Of a DNA stretch of 64,000 nt, positions 46,701 to 54,825 are shown piece after piece. The stretch spans positions 402,756-466,755 of the forward strand of contig CAVXTQ010000008.1 in assembly GCA_963764675.1 (NCBI GenBank), in the 5' to 3' direction. The position numbers were made by a program, and so were the translations under genes. Within the stretch, counting starts at the first letter, position 1, and every line of letters starts with the position of its first letter. This DNA comes from Acidiferrum sp963764675. GTDB taxonomy: Bacteria > Acidobacteriota > Terriglobia > Acidiferrales > UBA7541. Below the pieces are notes generated by a model that worked only from the letters and a program-made list of their open reading frames with translations, did not search any database and had not been told where the DNA came from.

Positions 46701-48038
46701 GTGGCCACCGCGGAGACGGTTCGCGACGAGGCGGTGTTTGCCATGGCCACAGGTTGGCTCATGCACACCGGCCCGGTCACAGCGGGCGAACTCGCAGGCG
46801 AGTGGGGGCTTCCGCAGGGTGATGTCGATAAGGCGCTATTGCGCTTAGAGGCGAGCGGAGCGGTTTTGCGCGGACGGTTTACGGAATCAGCCGGGGCGGA
46901 AACAGAATGGTGCGAACGGCGGCTATTGGCATGCATTCACCGGCTGACGCTGGGGACGTTGAGGAAACAGATTGCTTCGGTGACTCCAGCCGAGTTCATG
47001 AGATGGCTGCTGCGCTGGCAGCACGTGGGTTCTAGCAGCCAGCTTCTGGGGGAGCGCGGAACGCTGGAGATCGTGCAGCAGATGCAGGGCTTTGAGGCGC
47101 CGGCAAATGCGTGGGAGCGGCAAATTCTCGCGCGCCGTGTCGCGGACTACGATCCGAAGGTACTGGATCAGCTGTGCCTTACGGGGGCGGTAGGCTGGGG
47201 CAGGGTGTCGCCGCATCCGGCGACGCTGGAATCGGCGACGATCGAGAGGCGGCGGGTGGTGCCAACAAGTGTGGCGCCCATCACGTTTTTCGTACGCGAG
47301 GATGCCGACTGGATGATTCCGCGTCGGGAGGCGGGGGCAGAAGAGACGCGGGGCCTCGGCCGGGATGCGAAAGAGGTGATGCAGTTTCTGCGACAGCGCG
47401 GCGCGTCGTTTTTCGCCGATATCGTGCGCGGAACGGGAAAGCTGAAATCGGAAGTGGAGACGGCACTGTGGGAACTCGTCGCGGGCGGTTTGCTGACCGC
47501 GGACGGATTTGACAACCTGCGAGCGTTGATCGATCCGAAACGGCGCTCGGGGCACGGGAGCGGGAAGACTAACCGGCCCCGGCACAGTTCCGGGCGGTGG
47601 TCGCTGCTCTATTCGGACGAGCTGGTGGACCGGACTCGGGCCCTAGAGGCGACCTGCTGGATGCTGCTGCGGCGCTACGGCATCGTGTTCCGGGAGGTGC
47701 TGACCCGCGAGACGATCCTGCCCAAGTGGCGCGAGGTGCTGATCACCCTGCGCCGCCTGGAGGATCGGGGAGAGGTGCGTGGCGGAAGATTCGTCAGCGG
47801 GTTCCTGGGGGAGCAATTCGCGCTGTCAATCGCGGTGGAGTCGCTTCGGGCGCAGCGCGGTCTGCCAGCGTCCGGGGAAACTGTGGCTGTTTCAGCAGCG
47901 GACCCGCTGAATCTCGTGGGAATTGTGGTGCCCGGCGAACGTGTGGCCGCGAATTCGGGCCGGTTCGTGGCCTTCCGCGACGGTGTGGCCGTGCCGCCGG
48001 AGGAACGACCCGGAGTTGTGGTGCTGACAGCCGGGTAA
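43716..48038 (+). CDS. lhr: Lhr-type DEAD/DEAH-box helicase
   Basis: A 1440-residue superfamily 2 helicase close in length to E. coli Lhr (1538). Walker A/motif I is APTGSGKT (51-58), motif Ia is VYVSPLKAL, the DEIH box is VIVDEIHAV (176-179), and motif III is RIGLSATQ. Domain 2 has STLIFVNTRRLAERVSHHLG, VATASLELGIDIG and AISVALQRVGRAGHW. Winged-helix and beta-barrel Lhr-core parts follow, then about 600 C-terminal residues typical of long Lhr. It translocates on single-stranded DNA and unwinds DNA and RNA-DNA hybrids, likely in repair. TATAAT at 43697-43702 is a possible -10 box. It lies between two AAA+ copies on the same strand. Confidence 0.93.
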   Translation: MSIEPQNLSCGLEWAHPLIRDWFVGRFGTPTEPQELGWPHILQRKTTLISAPTGSGKTLAAFLVCIDRLVRKALRGELSDRTEIVYVSPLKALGNDIQKNLEIPLSEILQLAGDRGLLMPEIRTAVRTGDTLAHERRAMLVRPPHILVTTPESLYILLTAAKSREVLKTVETVIVDEIHAVADDKRGAHLALSLERLERLAGRPLARIGLSATQKPIEIVAEFLTGGDRPEPIVVNVGHRRELDLSVEVPGSELGPVATNEMWGEIYDRIAELAKEHRSTLIFVNTRRLAERVSHHLGERLGNDAVAAHHGSLSRKLRLTAEKKLKAGEIRALVATASLELGIDIGSVDLVCQIGSPRAISVALQRVGRAGHWRGAIPKGRIFATTRDELLECAALVRAIRQGELDRLEIPDAPMDILAQQIVAMCAAQDWSEDELFKAVRRAYPYRNLARAGFDAIVEMLSEGIAARRGRYGAYLHRDRVNGVLRARRGARLAAITSGGAIPENALYTVVAMPEGTVVGTIHEDFAVESLAGDVFLLGNTSWRVRRVQQSGSVLVEDAQGAASSVPFWLGEAPARTAELSAEVSGLRQEISSMVAGVAPGADRKNSPEVAAAVNRLKAECGLDDAGAEQIVEYLIAGRAVLGAVPTQETIIAERFFDEGGGMQLVIHAPFGGRINKAWGLALRKRFCRSFNFELQAAATDNGLNISLAEQHSFPLGDVFHFLHPNSVRQVLEQAVLDSPLFTTRWRWDAGRALALLRFQGGKKVAAPIQRMRADDLLASVFPEAQACQENIVGEIKIPEHPLIGEVMKDVLTEAMDVEGLETVLRDIDEGRIRCLAVDTPVPSQFSHEILNANPYAYLDDAPLEERRARAVEMRRVLPEAVLSEVGRLDPAAIAQVRADAWLDVRDAEELHDALLTLIALPVPWGAAELAVTGTLRANLQESIGEWSENFEQLVAERRAGVAEVGGARYWVAAERVKAFEQIFPIARFETVLPEVATAETVRDEAVFAMATGWLMHTGPVTAGELAGEWGLPQGDVDKALLRLEASGAVLRGRFTESAGAETEWCERRLLACIHRLTLGTLRKQIASVTPAEFMRWLLRWQHVGSSSQLLGERGTLEIVQQMQGFEAPANAWERQILARRVADYDPKVLDQLCLTGAVGWGRVSPHPATLESATIERRRVVPTSVAPITFFVREDADWMIPRREAGAEETRGLGRDAKEVMQFLRQRGASFFADIVRGTGKLKSEVETALWELVAGGLLTADGFDNLRALIDPKRRSGHGSGKTNRPRHSSGRWSLLYSDELVDRTRALEATCWMLLRRYGIVFREVLTRETILPKWREVLITLRRLEDRGEVRGGRFVSGFLGEQFALSIAVESLRAQRGLPASGETVAVSAADPLNLVGIVVPGERVAANSGRFVAFRDGVAVPPEERPGVVVLTAG

Positions 48039-48045
48039 GCCAATC

Positions 48046-48060
48046 TAAAGTGACACTTTA
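48046..48060. promoter_or_regulatory. 15-bp palindrome, operator-like
   Basis: TAAAGTG-A-CACTTTA is perfectly symmetric with 7-bp arms. It begins 7 bases after the lhr stop. Confidence 0.45.
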
Positions 48061-48261
48061 ATCTTCCCAGTGTTCGCAACTGGTACAATTTCCCAGAAAG
48101 CCCCTTTTTGTCGTTCGCGGACTGACACAAACTGTTTCACCCCTCTCACTTTGCGCCCGGTTGGCACAATGTCTCACCGATTGAGACAGTTTCCAGAAGT
48201 GCAACTCGCGCACGACATTGAGTTTATTGGACTTCCGGTGATGGTCTTCGACGAAAGAAGA

Positions 48262-48278
48262 TTGGCATCTCCCATGCA
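48262..48278 (+). promoter_or_regulatory. Possible sigma-54-type -24/-12 promoter
   Basis: TTGGCATCTCCCATGCA has GG and GC separated by exactly 10 bases, as sigma-54 requires, and matches most of the TTGGCAC-N5-TTGCA consensus. The ATPase starts 53 bases downstream. Enhancer sites are not proven. Confidence 0.3.
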
Positions 48279-48330
48279 ATGACTCCCTCGCTAGGCTTTG
48301 TGAGACAAGGGTTGGGCCGGGAGAACGAAG

Positions 48331-49494
48331 ATGAGAGCCGCCGTTCGACAACAGTTGGATCCCACCATCCGAAGCAACGACACTCGAGATTTTCACGGCT
48401 CGCTGCGGGCGAAGATCGTCGGCCAAGAAGAGGGCGTCCAAGCGCTTGTGGACATGTACCAGGTGTTCTGCGCAGGGTTGAACTCGCCGGGGCGGCCAGT
48501 TGGGAACCTGCTGTTCCTGGGTCCGACGGGTTCGGGCAAGACGCGGATTGTGGAAGCGGCCGCGGAGATTCTGTTTGGGGATGCGCGCTCGATTATCAAG
48601 GTGGATTGCGCGGAATTTCAGCATTCGCATGAGATCGCCAAGCTGATCGGGTCACCCCCAGGGTATTTGGGTCATCGCGAGACACATCCGCTGATTACCC
48701 AGGAAGAGTTGGCAAAGAGCCATACGGACAAGCTGAAACTGTCGTTCCTGCTGTTCGACGAGATTGAAAAGGCGTCTGACGCGCTGTGGCAGTTGCTCTT
48801 GGGCATGCTGGATAAGGCGACTCTAACCTTGGGCGACAATCGTCGGGTGGATTTGTCGCAGACGGTGATTTTCTTGACCTCGAACCTGGGTGGTGGCGAG
48901 ATCTCGGAACTCATGAATGGCGGAATGGGCTTCATTCAGCCTAAGGATAAGCCGGCCGCTGGTATGGACCAAAAGGTCGAGCGGACGGCGGTGGAAGCGG
49001 CGCGGAGAAAGTTCTCGCCAGAGTTCATCAACCGGCTGGACAAAACGGTGGTGTTCCACCCGTTGCGGCGCGAGCAGTTGGAAGAGGTTCTCGATATCGA
49101 ATTGGGACAAGTGCAACAGCGCGTTCTGGAAACGGCCAAGGGCCAGTTCCTATTCCGTGTAACGGTGCCGGGCAAGGATTTCTTGCTGCAAGAGGGGACG
49201 GACCAGCGGTATGGCGCGCGTCACCTGAAGCGGGCGATCGAGCGGCATGTGGTCTATCCTCTGGCGAATTTGCTGGCGACCGAACAAGTGCATCTCGGCG
49301 ACCTGGTATGCATTGATTGGGACAAGAGCCAGGACCGCCTCACGTTCATACGTGAAGGTGAGAACCTGGCAATGCCAGCCCGCCGGCTGGAACCTGCCGT
49401 TGCGCCGAAACCCACGCAGGCGCGCAACGGCAAGACCGTGGAAGCGCCGACGGCCACTCTAGCACCCGAAGCAACGCCTCGTTTGGCTCGCTAG
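48331..49494 (+). CDS. Single-ring AAA+ ATPase, ClpA/ClpC second-domain-like, copy 2
   Basis: A 387-residue paralogue of the ATPase upstream of lhr. Over about 320 aligned residues I count about 26 substitutions, while the first 25 and last 50 residues differ completely. Walker A (GPTGSGKT), pore loop GYLG, Walker B, Arg finger (FSPEFINRLD) and sensor 2 (GARHLKRAIERH) are all kept. The potential ClpP-docking tripeptide is MGF (199-201) instead of IGF. It has its own upstream spacer with possible control sites and is followed by a strong terminator. It may form mixed rings with copy 1 or work with a different partner or signal. Confidence 0.85.
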   Translation: MRAAVRQQLDPTIRSNDTRDFHGSLRAKIVGQEEGVQALVDMYQVFCAGLNSPGRPVGNLLFLGPTGSGKTRIVEAAAEILFGDARSIIKVDCAEFQHSHEIAKLIGSPPGYLGHRETHPLITQEELAKSHTDKLKLSFLLFDEIEKASDALWQLLLGMLDKATLTLGDNRRVDLSQTVIFLTSNLGGGEISELMNGGMGFIQPKDKPAAGMDQKVERTAVEAARRKFSPEFINRLDKTVVFHPLRREQLEEVLDIELGQVQQRVLETAKGQFLFRVTVPGKDFLLQEGTDQRYGARHLKRAIERHVVYPLANLLATEQVHLGDLVCIDWDKSQDRLTFIREGENLAMPARRLEPAVAPKPTQARNGKTVEAPTATLAPEATPRLAR

Positions 49495-49522
49495 ACTCGA
49501 CTTCACTTCTCTCTCTAATCCC

Positions 49523-49555
49523 GCCCGGGTGGATACCATCCGGGCTTTTTCTTTT
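49523..49555 (+). terminator. Rho-independent terminator after the second AAA+ gene
   Basis: A 10-bp stem (GCCCGGGTGG with CCATCCGGGC, one G-T pair) with a 3-base loop is followed by TTTTTCTTTT. It ends the AAA+/helicase block. Confidence 0.9.
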
Positions 49556-49605
49556 GCCCGCCCGCCGGTGTACAGTAAACCTGAGCCTCCGCCTGTTATC
49601 TGACC

Positions 49606-51066
49606 TTGTGCATACTGCTGTCCGCAAGCAAAAGAGTGAGCGCCTGTGAGGGTGGGCACATCTTGATTTTTTGTAGCCAGCGAAACGAAGGGAATCGACG
49701 GCCTTGTGGTGCCCATGCGGCACGCATCGCGGTCTTGTGTCTGGCGTGCCTGGTTCTCTGCGCATCTCCGCTGTTGGCGCAGCGTACTCAATTGAAGGCG
49801 CCCTGGAATGTTTACTCGCCGCAAGCAGACGTCCAAGTAGGGAAGCAGAACGCGACGTTGCTGGAGCAAAAGCTCCCCCTCTGCGATGATCCCAAGGTGG
49901 ATGAGTACCTGACGAAGCTAGGTCTTCGCCTCGTTTCCAAGCTGCCCACCCGTGGCGTGCAATATCCCTGGGAGTTCCACTGCATCAACGACAAGGCGAT
50001 CAACGCGTTCGCGCTGCCGGGCGGATACGTGTTCGTCAATCGCGGCGCGATCGAGGCAGCGGACAACGAGGCGCAGCTTGCCGCGGTGATGGGGCACGAG
50101 CTTTCGCACGTGGCCTTGCGGCACGGAACGGCTCAGGCGTCGAAGGCCCAGCTCGCGCAAGGCGCCGCCGGCATCTTTGGCGGTTTATTCGGCGGAAGCA
50201 CGGGTGGCGCGCTGCTGACGCAAGGCGTGGCGCTGGGAGCAGGAAGCGTCCTGCTGCACTATTCCCGCGCCGACGAAACGCAGGCGGACGTGATGGGCAC
50301 ACAGGTGATCTATGACGCGGGTTACGACCCGCGCGCGATGGCGCAGTTTTTCGAGAAGTTGCAGGAAGAGACCAAAGGAAAGAATCCGCCGCAGTTTTTA
50401 TCCGACCACCCGAACCCGGACCACCGCGTCGAACGCGTCGATGAGGAAATCGACAAACTGGGCGGGCCGCCGGCGAGTGGGAAACGAGATTCCGCGGAAT
50501 TTGAGGCCATCAAGCGGGAAGTCCTGGCTTTGCCGGTAGCCAAGAAAGGCGTCCTGACGGCGGGCGGAGCGCCGCCGCCTGCGTCGGATCACTCTGCGGA
50601 GTATCAAAGCGCGGCTTATAGCCTCAAGTACCCCGACAACTGGGGAGAGACCGATGAGAATGGTGGTGCGTCGTTTGCGCCCATCCGCGGCGTGGTGCAG
50701 GGTAGCAGCGGCGATAGTGCGCTTGCGTACGGGATGATCGTAAGCTTCACGCCTGTAAACACCGATCCCAACGATTCGAGCGCGCTAGAAAATGCTACTC
50801 AGCAACTTATCCAAGACTTGCAAAAGTCGAATCCGAATCTGCATGTCGTTCGGCAGTCTGGGCCTGTGAAACTGAACGGCCAGCCAGGGCTCTCCACATA
50901 CTTGAGCAATGATTCGCCGATCGGCGGGCAAGAAACCGATTGGCTGATCACCGTGATGCAGCCGCAGGGGCTGCTCTCGTTCCTGTGCGTTGCGCCACAG
51001 GCGGCGTACCCCGACTACGACAAGACGTTCAGCGCGATCCTCGACAGCGTTCGCCTCGGGAAATAA
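49606..51066 (+). CDS. M48-family zinc metalloprotease
   Basis: Up to 486 residues. The start is uncertain: TTG 49606 or GTG 49636 are possible, and the signal helix IAVLCLACLVLCASPLLAQ follows either. The zinc motif HELSH lies at about residue 164 (AAVMGHELSHVALRHG), and the third ligand Glu is in SRADETQADVMGTQ. A Gly-rich membrane-like stretch (GIFGGLFGGSTGGALL) separates them. SDHPNPDHRVERV is a family feature. The C-terminal 170 residues are an extra domain (YSLKYPDNWGETDENGGASF). It resembles periplasmic BepA/LoiP-like proteases for outer-membrane quality control. It is convergent with the phosphodiesterase gene across a shared terminator. Confidence 0.9.
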   Translation: MCILLSASKRVSACEGGHILIFCSQRNEGNRRPCGAHAARIAVLCLACLVLCASPLLAQRTQLKAPWNVYSPQADVQVGKQNATLLEQKLPLCDDPKVDEYLTKLGLRLVSKLPTRGVQYPWEFHCINDKAINAFALPGGYVFVNRGAIEAADNEAQLAAVMGHELSHVALRHGTAQASKAQLAQGAAGIFGGLFGGSTGGALLTQGVALGAGSVLLHYSRADETQADVMGTQVIYDAGYDPRAMAQFFEKLQEETKGKNPPQFLSDHPNPDHRVERVDEEIDKLGGPPASGKRDSAEFEAIKREVLALPVAKKGVLTAGGAPPPASDHSAEYQSAAYSLKYPDNWGETDENGGASFAPIRGVVQGSSGDSALAYGMIVSFTPVNTDPNDSSALENATQQLIQDLQKSNPNLHVVRQSGPVKLNGQPGLSTYLSNDSPIGGQETDWLITVMQPQGLLSFLCVAPQAAYPDYDKTFSAILDSVRLGK

Positions 51067-51089
51067 GGCCGCGCGCGACACTGGCAAAT

Positions 51090-51125
51090 GAAGGGGGCGC
51101 TCCGGATTCACGGAGCGCCCCCTTC
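51090..51125. terminator. Bidirectional terminator hairpin
   Basis: A perfect 15-bp stem (GAAGGGGGCGCTCCG and its complement) with a 6-base loop lies between two convergent genes. T-runs are weak on both sides, but the stem is very strong. Confidence 0.85.
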
Positions 51126-51162
51126 GCTTACGGTTATTGCTTATGGAGGATACGAGACGGGG

Positions 51163-52812
51163 TTACTTGTCGTCGCTATCGCCGTCGCCAAATAGGAAGG
51201 GCAGCACAGGCGTTTGTTCCCTCTGAACGGCCTGCAGTTCGTTGGGGTCGATTCCCAGAGCCTTCAGGATCGAGGGCGCCACCTGCTGGTTCGTCACCGG
51301 AGTCCGGATGTGCTTAAGGGCTAGGCTCGGGTTCGAGACCAAAAGTGCGACGTGATAGTCGTCTTCATTGAGTCCGCCGTGCTCGGCGATCTTGGAGCCG
51401 CCAGTGAAGATCACGCCGGTATTGACCTTAAGGATGATGTCGGGGGTGCGCGCATCGTCGGTGGGGCTGTCCCATTTGTTGCGCAGGGAAGGACCCGCGA
51501 AGATCTCTTGGATGCCAAGCGTCTGCTGGCTCTCCGGCGTGCTCAGTTGCTGAACCACGCCTGCGGTGAGACTCGGATCGATGAGCCAAATGAGCGAGCC
51601 GTCATCAGAAATATCAAACGCCTCAGATGAACCGATCAGGGCTTGAGGCTGGCCGCCGCCGATGGGAACTTTCTTCTGGACGTCAATCGGAGACTGGCCG
51701 TGTTTGGCGCCGATGATGATCAAAGTAGAGTCCAGATGGCCCTGCTTCTTGAGTTCGTTGACCATCAGGCCAAGCATTTGATCGACGAACTCGAGTTCGC
51801 CCAGGAGCCCGCCTCCATCGCCCGCCGCCGCGCCGGAAGGTCCTTCACCCGGAGTTCCCAAGACATCGGTGTAGCCGTTGCCCTTGAGTTTCTCGCCGAC
51901 GCTAACAGACTGGAAATTCATCCCGAACACCGCTGGCACTTTCGTCTTCTGCAAGCCGTCGTGTGAGAGGCCGTCGATCTCGTTCAGAATGGCCTGCACT
52001 TTCAGGGCGTCGTAGCACTTGATGTCGCCGATCGTGTCGGTCCATGCGGAACCAGGGTCAGTTTCCACGTCTGGAATTGGATTGCAGGGCCAAATCTTGA
52101 CCTGCGGTAGATTGACGGGTAGCGAGTTAATTTCCGGTGAGTAGAAGTCATCGAGACCCTTTCCGCTCGGGCCCTTGACCCACTCGTACGACGGATGCTT
52201 GTCGGACCACGCCGTGTAGCCGCCATTGGCCTTAACGACTTCGAAGATGGTGTTCACGCGGAGGTATTCGTGCGGAAAGATCGGATTGCAAGTGATGGGA
52301 TCGCGGGGCAGCAGCCCGGGGTTAATGGGAGCGTCGGTCAGGCTAGTTTGCGCCCTGCCTCCGTCGAGTCGGCTGAGGTCCGCATCGATTTCTTCGTCGA
52401 GGCCAACCGGCGTGCCTACCGGACCCGGGCACGGCGTGGCGACCATCACGTAGCCCGCGGGCGCCGTGAGTTTCGGGCCGACTAGAGCGCGGTTGTACGT
52501 GACGTCGTACCAGAAACCAGTGGTTTGCGGTGAGCCGCCGGTAACCAGGGCGGCGAGACCCGGGAAGGAATCCGTGGGAAGCGAACTGGAAGCGTTGGTG
52601 TAGGTGAACCCGTGGCTGTTGAGTTGCGCTAAGGTGGATTGTTGGTGCGACGCTACGAAGTTAGTCAGATCCAAAGCGTGAAGGCCATCGACACTAATCA
52701 GCAGCACGTGTTTGATTTTGCCGGTGCGCAACTCATCGTTGTCCGCGTGGGCGGGCGACGTGCCGGTGAGCAGAGCTAGACTCAGAGCTACAGCGGAAAT
52801 ACCTTTGTTCAC
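51163..52812 (-). CDS. Alkaline-phosphatase-superfamily phosphodiesterase, exported
   Basis: About 549 residues from GTG 52812, which has a clear GAGGAG ribosome site. An in-frame start 16 codons upstream is less likely. The signal peptide ends at LLTGTSPAHADN. The metal-binding Asp is in HVLLISVDGLHALDL and the nucleophile region is SSLPTDSFPGLAALVTGG, as in type I phosphodiesterase/nucleotide pyrophosphatases. The later metal sites are IIIGAKHGQSPID, where the usual DHG reads KHG, and KIAEHGGLNEDDYHVALLV. The lost Asp could alter metal use. It likely hydrolyses phosphate esters or diesters in the periplasm. It stands alone. Confidence 0.85.
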   Translation of the reverse strand: MNKGISAVALSLALLTGTSPAHADNDELRTGKIKHVLLISVDGLHALDLTNFVASHQQSTLAQLNSHGFTYTNASSSLPTDSFPGLAALVTGGSPQTTGFWYDVTYNRALVGPKLTAPAGYVMVATPCPGPVGTPVGLDEEIDADLSRLDGGRAQTSLTDAPINPGLLPRDPITCNPIFPHEYLRVNTIFEVVKANGGYTAWSDKHPSYEWVKGPSGKGLDDFYSPEINSLPVNLPQVKIWPCNPIPDVETDPGSAWTDTIGDIKCYDALKVQAILNEIDGLSHDGLQKTKVPAVFGMNFQSVSVGEKLKGNGYTDVLGTPGEGPSGAAAGDGGGLLGELEFVDQMLGLMVNELKKQGHLDSTLIIIGAKHGQSPIDVQKKVPIGGGQPQALIGSSEAFDISDDGSLIWLIDPSLTAGVVQQLSTPESQQTLGIQEIFAGPSLRNKWDSPTDDARTPDIILKVNTGVIFTGGSKIAEHGGLNEDDYHVALLVSNPSLALKHIRTPVTNQQVAPSILKALGIDPNELQAVQREQTPVLPFLFGDGDSDDK

Positions 52813-53014
52813 GGAGATCTCCTCAGAAAGGCCGGACTTAGAGGGATGCGCGAGAATCATCCCCAGCGTAGAAGAATAGGCGGGCGGTATTACAGAGTGG
52901 AGAACGCGGGTTATCCAGCGGGTGAATCAAATCTGAAAGACTTTCATCTTAGCTGGCGACACCCAAGGGCCTTCGGGACTTTGATAGGGGGAAGAGAGGG
53001 GTTGGCGTTCGGAT

Positions 53015-54715
53015 TTAGGTTTTCGGAGCCGTCAGGACTGGCTCTTTGGGGTGATACCGGTGATACACATCAGCGGCGCGCTCGAGGGCACCGCTGATGC
53101 TTGGGCAAATGTTTTCGACGCCGACGTGGCGCTCGAACTCTGCTTGTTTCATGAGCTGCGCGGGTTGTTCGCGCGCACCGCAGAGAAGCAGAGTCCTGCC
53201 GGAGGCGTGAACTTGGTCGGCGAGGTCGCGGATTGCGCCGAGGCCGGTGGCGTCGATCGCGGTCATATTTCGCAGGCGGAGAATCAGGACCGGCGGAAGC
53301 GTGTTCAGGTCATCCAGAATTTCGGCGAATTTGTCGGTAGCGCCGAACAGGAACGGGCCGTGAATCCGGAACACGGTAGCGTAAGAGGGGATGTCTTTGC
53401 CCTGCAAAATGTGGACGCGGCTATCTTCCACGTAGTCCCGCGTCACACGCGCGACGGTGGTGGTTCGCGACACCTTGCGGATGAAGGTGAGTGCGGCGAG
53501 AACCATTCCGACCTCGACCGCGAAGGTGAGATCGGTCACCACGGTGAGCGTTAGCGTTAGCAGCCAGACGGCGATGTCCGCTCCGCTAAGCTTCAGAATC
53601 TCTGGTATTTCTCTCCATTCACCCATATTGTAAGCGACGATCATGAGGATGGCGGCGAGTGCGGCGAGCGGGACGTTTTTCACCAGCGGCGCGGCGAAGA
53701 GGACGATCGCCAGCAGCGTTAGCGCGTGGATCATTCCGGCCATCGGCGTCTTTGCGCCGGCGCGGACATTGGTGGCCGTGCGCGCGATAGCTCCCGTTGC
53801 CGGCAGGCCACCGAAAAGCGGCGAGACAATGTTAGCGACACCCTGGGCCATCAACTCCACATTCGGATTGTGCTTGTCCTTGCTCATACGATCGGACACT
53901 ACGGCGGACATTAGAGACTCGATCGCGCCGAGCATCGCCACGGTGAATGCGGGAGATAGAAGCTGCCGCAGAACGTTGTAGTGGAGCTTGGGTATGGCGA
54001 GCGTGGGTAAGCCGCCGGGAATCCCGCCGAAGCGCGTTCCGATGGTTTCTACCGGCAGGTGCAGTAAGGCCACAGCAGCGGTGGCCCCAAACGTGACGAT
54101 GATGGCGCCGGGAATGCGCTTGGCGTACTTCAGGCAGAGAATCATCACGGCGAGCGACGCTATTGAAAGGATCGTGGCCGGGCCGGAAACCGTACTCCAT
54201 GCCTGACCGAAAGCGCCCATGCGGTGGAAGAAATCGCCGGGCACCTGATTCATGCGCAATCCAAACAAGTCGCGAATCTGGGTGCTGGCGATGAGAATGG
54301 CGATGCCGTTGGTGAAGCCAATGATGACCGGCCTGGGGAAATACTTTACGGCCGTACCCATGCCGGTCGCGCCGAGGAGCACGAGGAGGACGCCCGCCAT
54401 CATGGTGCAGGTGAACAGACCCTCGATTCCGTACTTGGCAATGATTCCAGAAATGACGACAACGAAAGCGCCGGTGGGGCCGCCAATCTGGGTCTTTGAG
54501 CCGCCGAGAGCGGAAATCAGGAAGCCAGTCACGATGGCGCAATAGATTCCAGCTTGCGGCGTGACCCCGCTGGCAATCGCGAACGCCATTGCAAGCGGCA
54601 AAGCAACGAGGCCGACAGTGATGCCGGCGATCAAATCGGACAGGAATTTATGACGATCGTAGTCGCGCAACAGCAGAACGGATTTTGGGAGCCACGGAGT
54701 CAGCGCGGAGGTCAT
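53015..54715 (-). CDS. SulP-family anion transporter with STAS domain
   Basis: A 566-residue inner-membrane transporter of the SLC26/SulP family. Residues about 20-420 make the 14-helix core, with the start DLIAGITVGLVALPLAMAFA and the motif AGIYCAIVTGFLISALGGSK. GLPATGAIARTATNVRAGAK is also family-typical. Residues about 440-545 form a cytoplasmic STAS domain (ATVFRIHGPFLFGATDKF, RNMTAIDATGLGAIRDLADQ). It moves sulfate, bicarbonate or another anion. No carbonic anhydrase is linked, so the substrate is open. Confidence 0.93.
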   Translation of the reverse strand: MTSALTPWLPKSVLLLRDYDRHKFLSDLIAGITVGLVALPLAMAFAIASGVTPQAGIYCAIVTGFLISALGGSKTQIGGPTGAFVVVISGIIAKYGIEGLFTCTMMAGVLLVLLGATGMGTAVKYFPRPVIIGFTNGIAILIASTQIRDLFGLRMNQVPGDFFHRMGAFGQAWSTVSGPATILSIASLAVMILCLKYAKRIPGAIIVTFGATAAVALLHLPVETIGTRFGGIPGGLPTLAIPKLHYNVLRQLLSPAFTVAMLGAIESLMSAVVSDRMSKDKHNPNVELMAQGVANIVSPLFGGLPATGAIARTATNVRAGAKTPMAGMIHALTLLAIVLFAAPLVKNVPLAALAAILMIVAYNMGEWREIPEILKLSGADIAVWLLTLTLTVVTDLTFAVEVGMVLAALTFIRKVSRTTTVARVTRDYVEDSRVHILQGKDIPSYATVFRIHGPFLFGATDKFAEILDDLNTLPPVLILRLRNMTAIDATGLGAIRDLADQVHASGRTLLLCGAREQPAQLMKQAEFERHVGVENICPSISGALERAADVYHRYHPKEPVLTAPKT

Positions 54716-54825
54716 TCGAGTAGCACGGATGGAATCCGTTCCAGTGCAGCAAGTCTAGCAGAGGAGAGTAGTTGCCTACTCCATGGGGAGAAAAACTTGT
54801 GCCGTGAAGTGAATCGCCAAGTGAA

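Larger units (their letters stand above)
48039..48330. other. Motif-rich spacer between lhr and the second AAA+ gene
   Basis: No gene is supported. Several related short motifs occur: TGTCTCA or TGAGACA at about 48169, 48184 and 48300; GGTACAAT and GGCACAAT at about 48080 and 48163; a palindrome at 48046-48060; and the stem GTCTCA-CCGAT-TGAGAC at about 48170-48186. They suggest protein-binding sites controlling the ATPase. Confidence 0.5.

Noticed and set aside
48160..48180. Second sigma-54 promoter at TTGGCACAATGTCTCA
   Set aside because: The GG is followed after 10 bases by CA, not the required GC.
53051..53554. 167-codon frame opposite the SulP STAS domain
   Set aside because: Shadow of a conserved domain.
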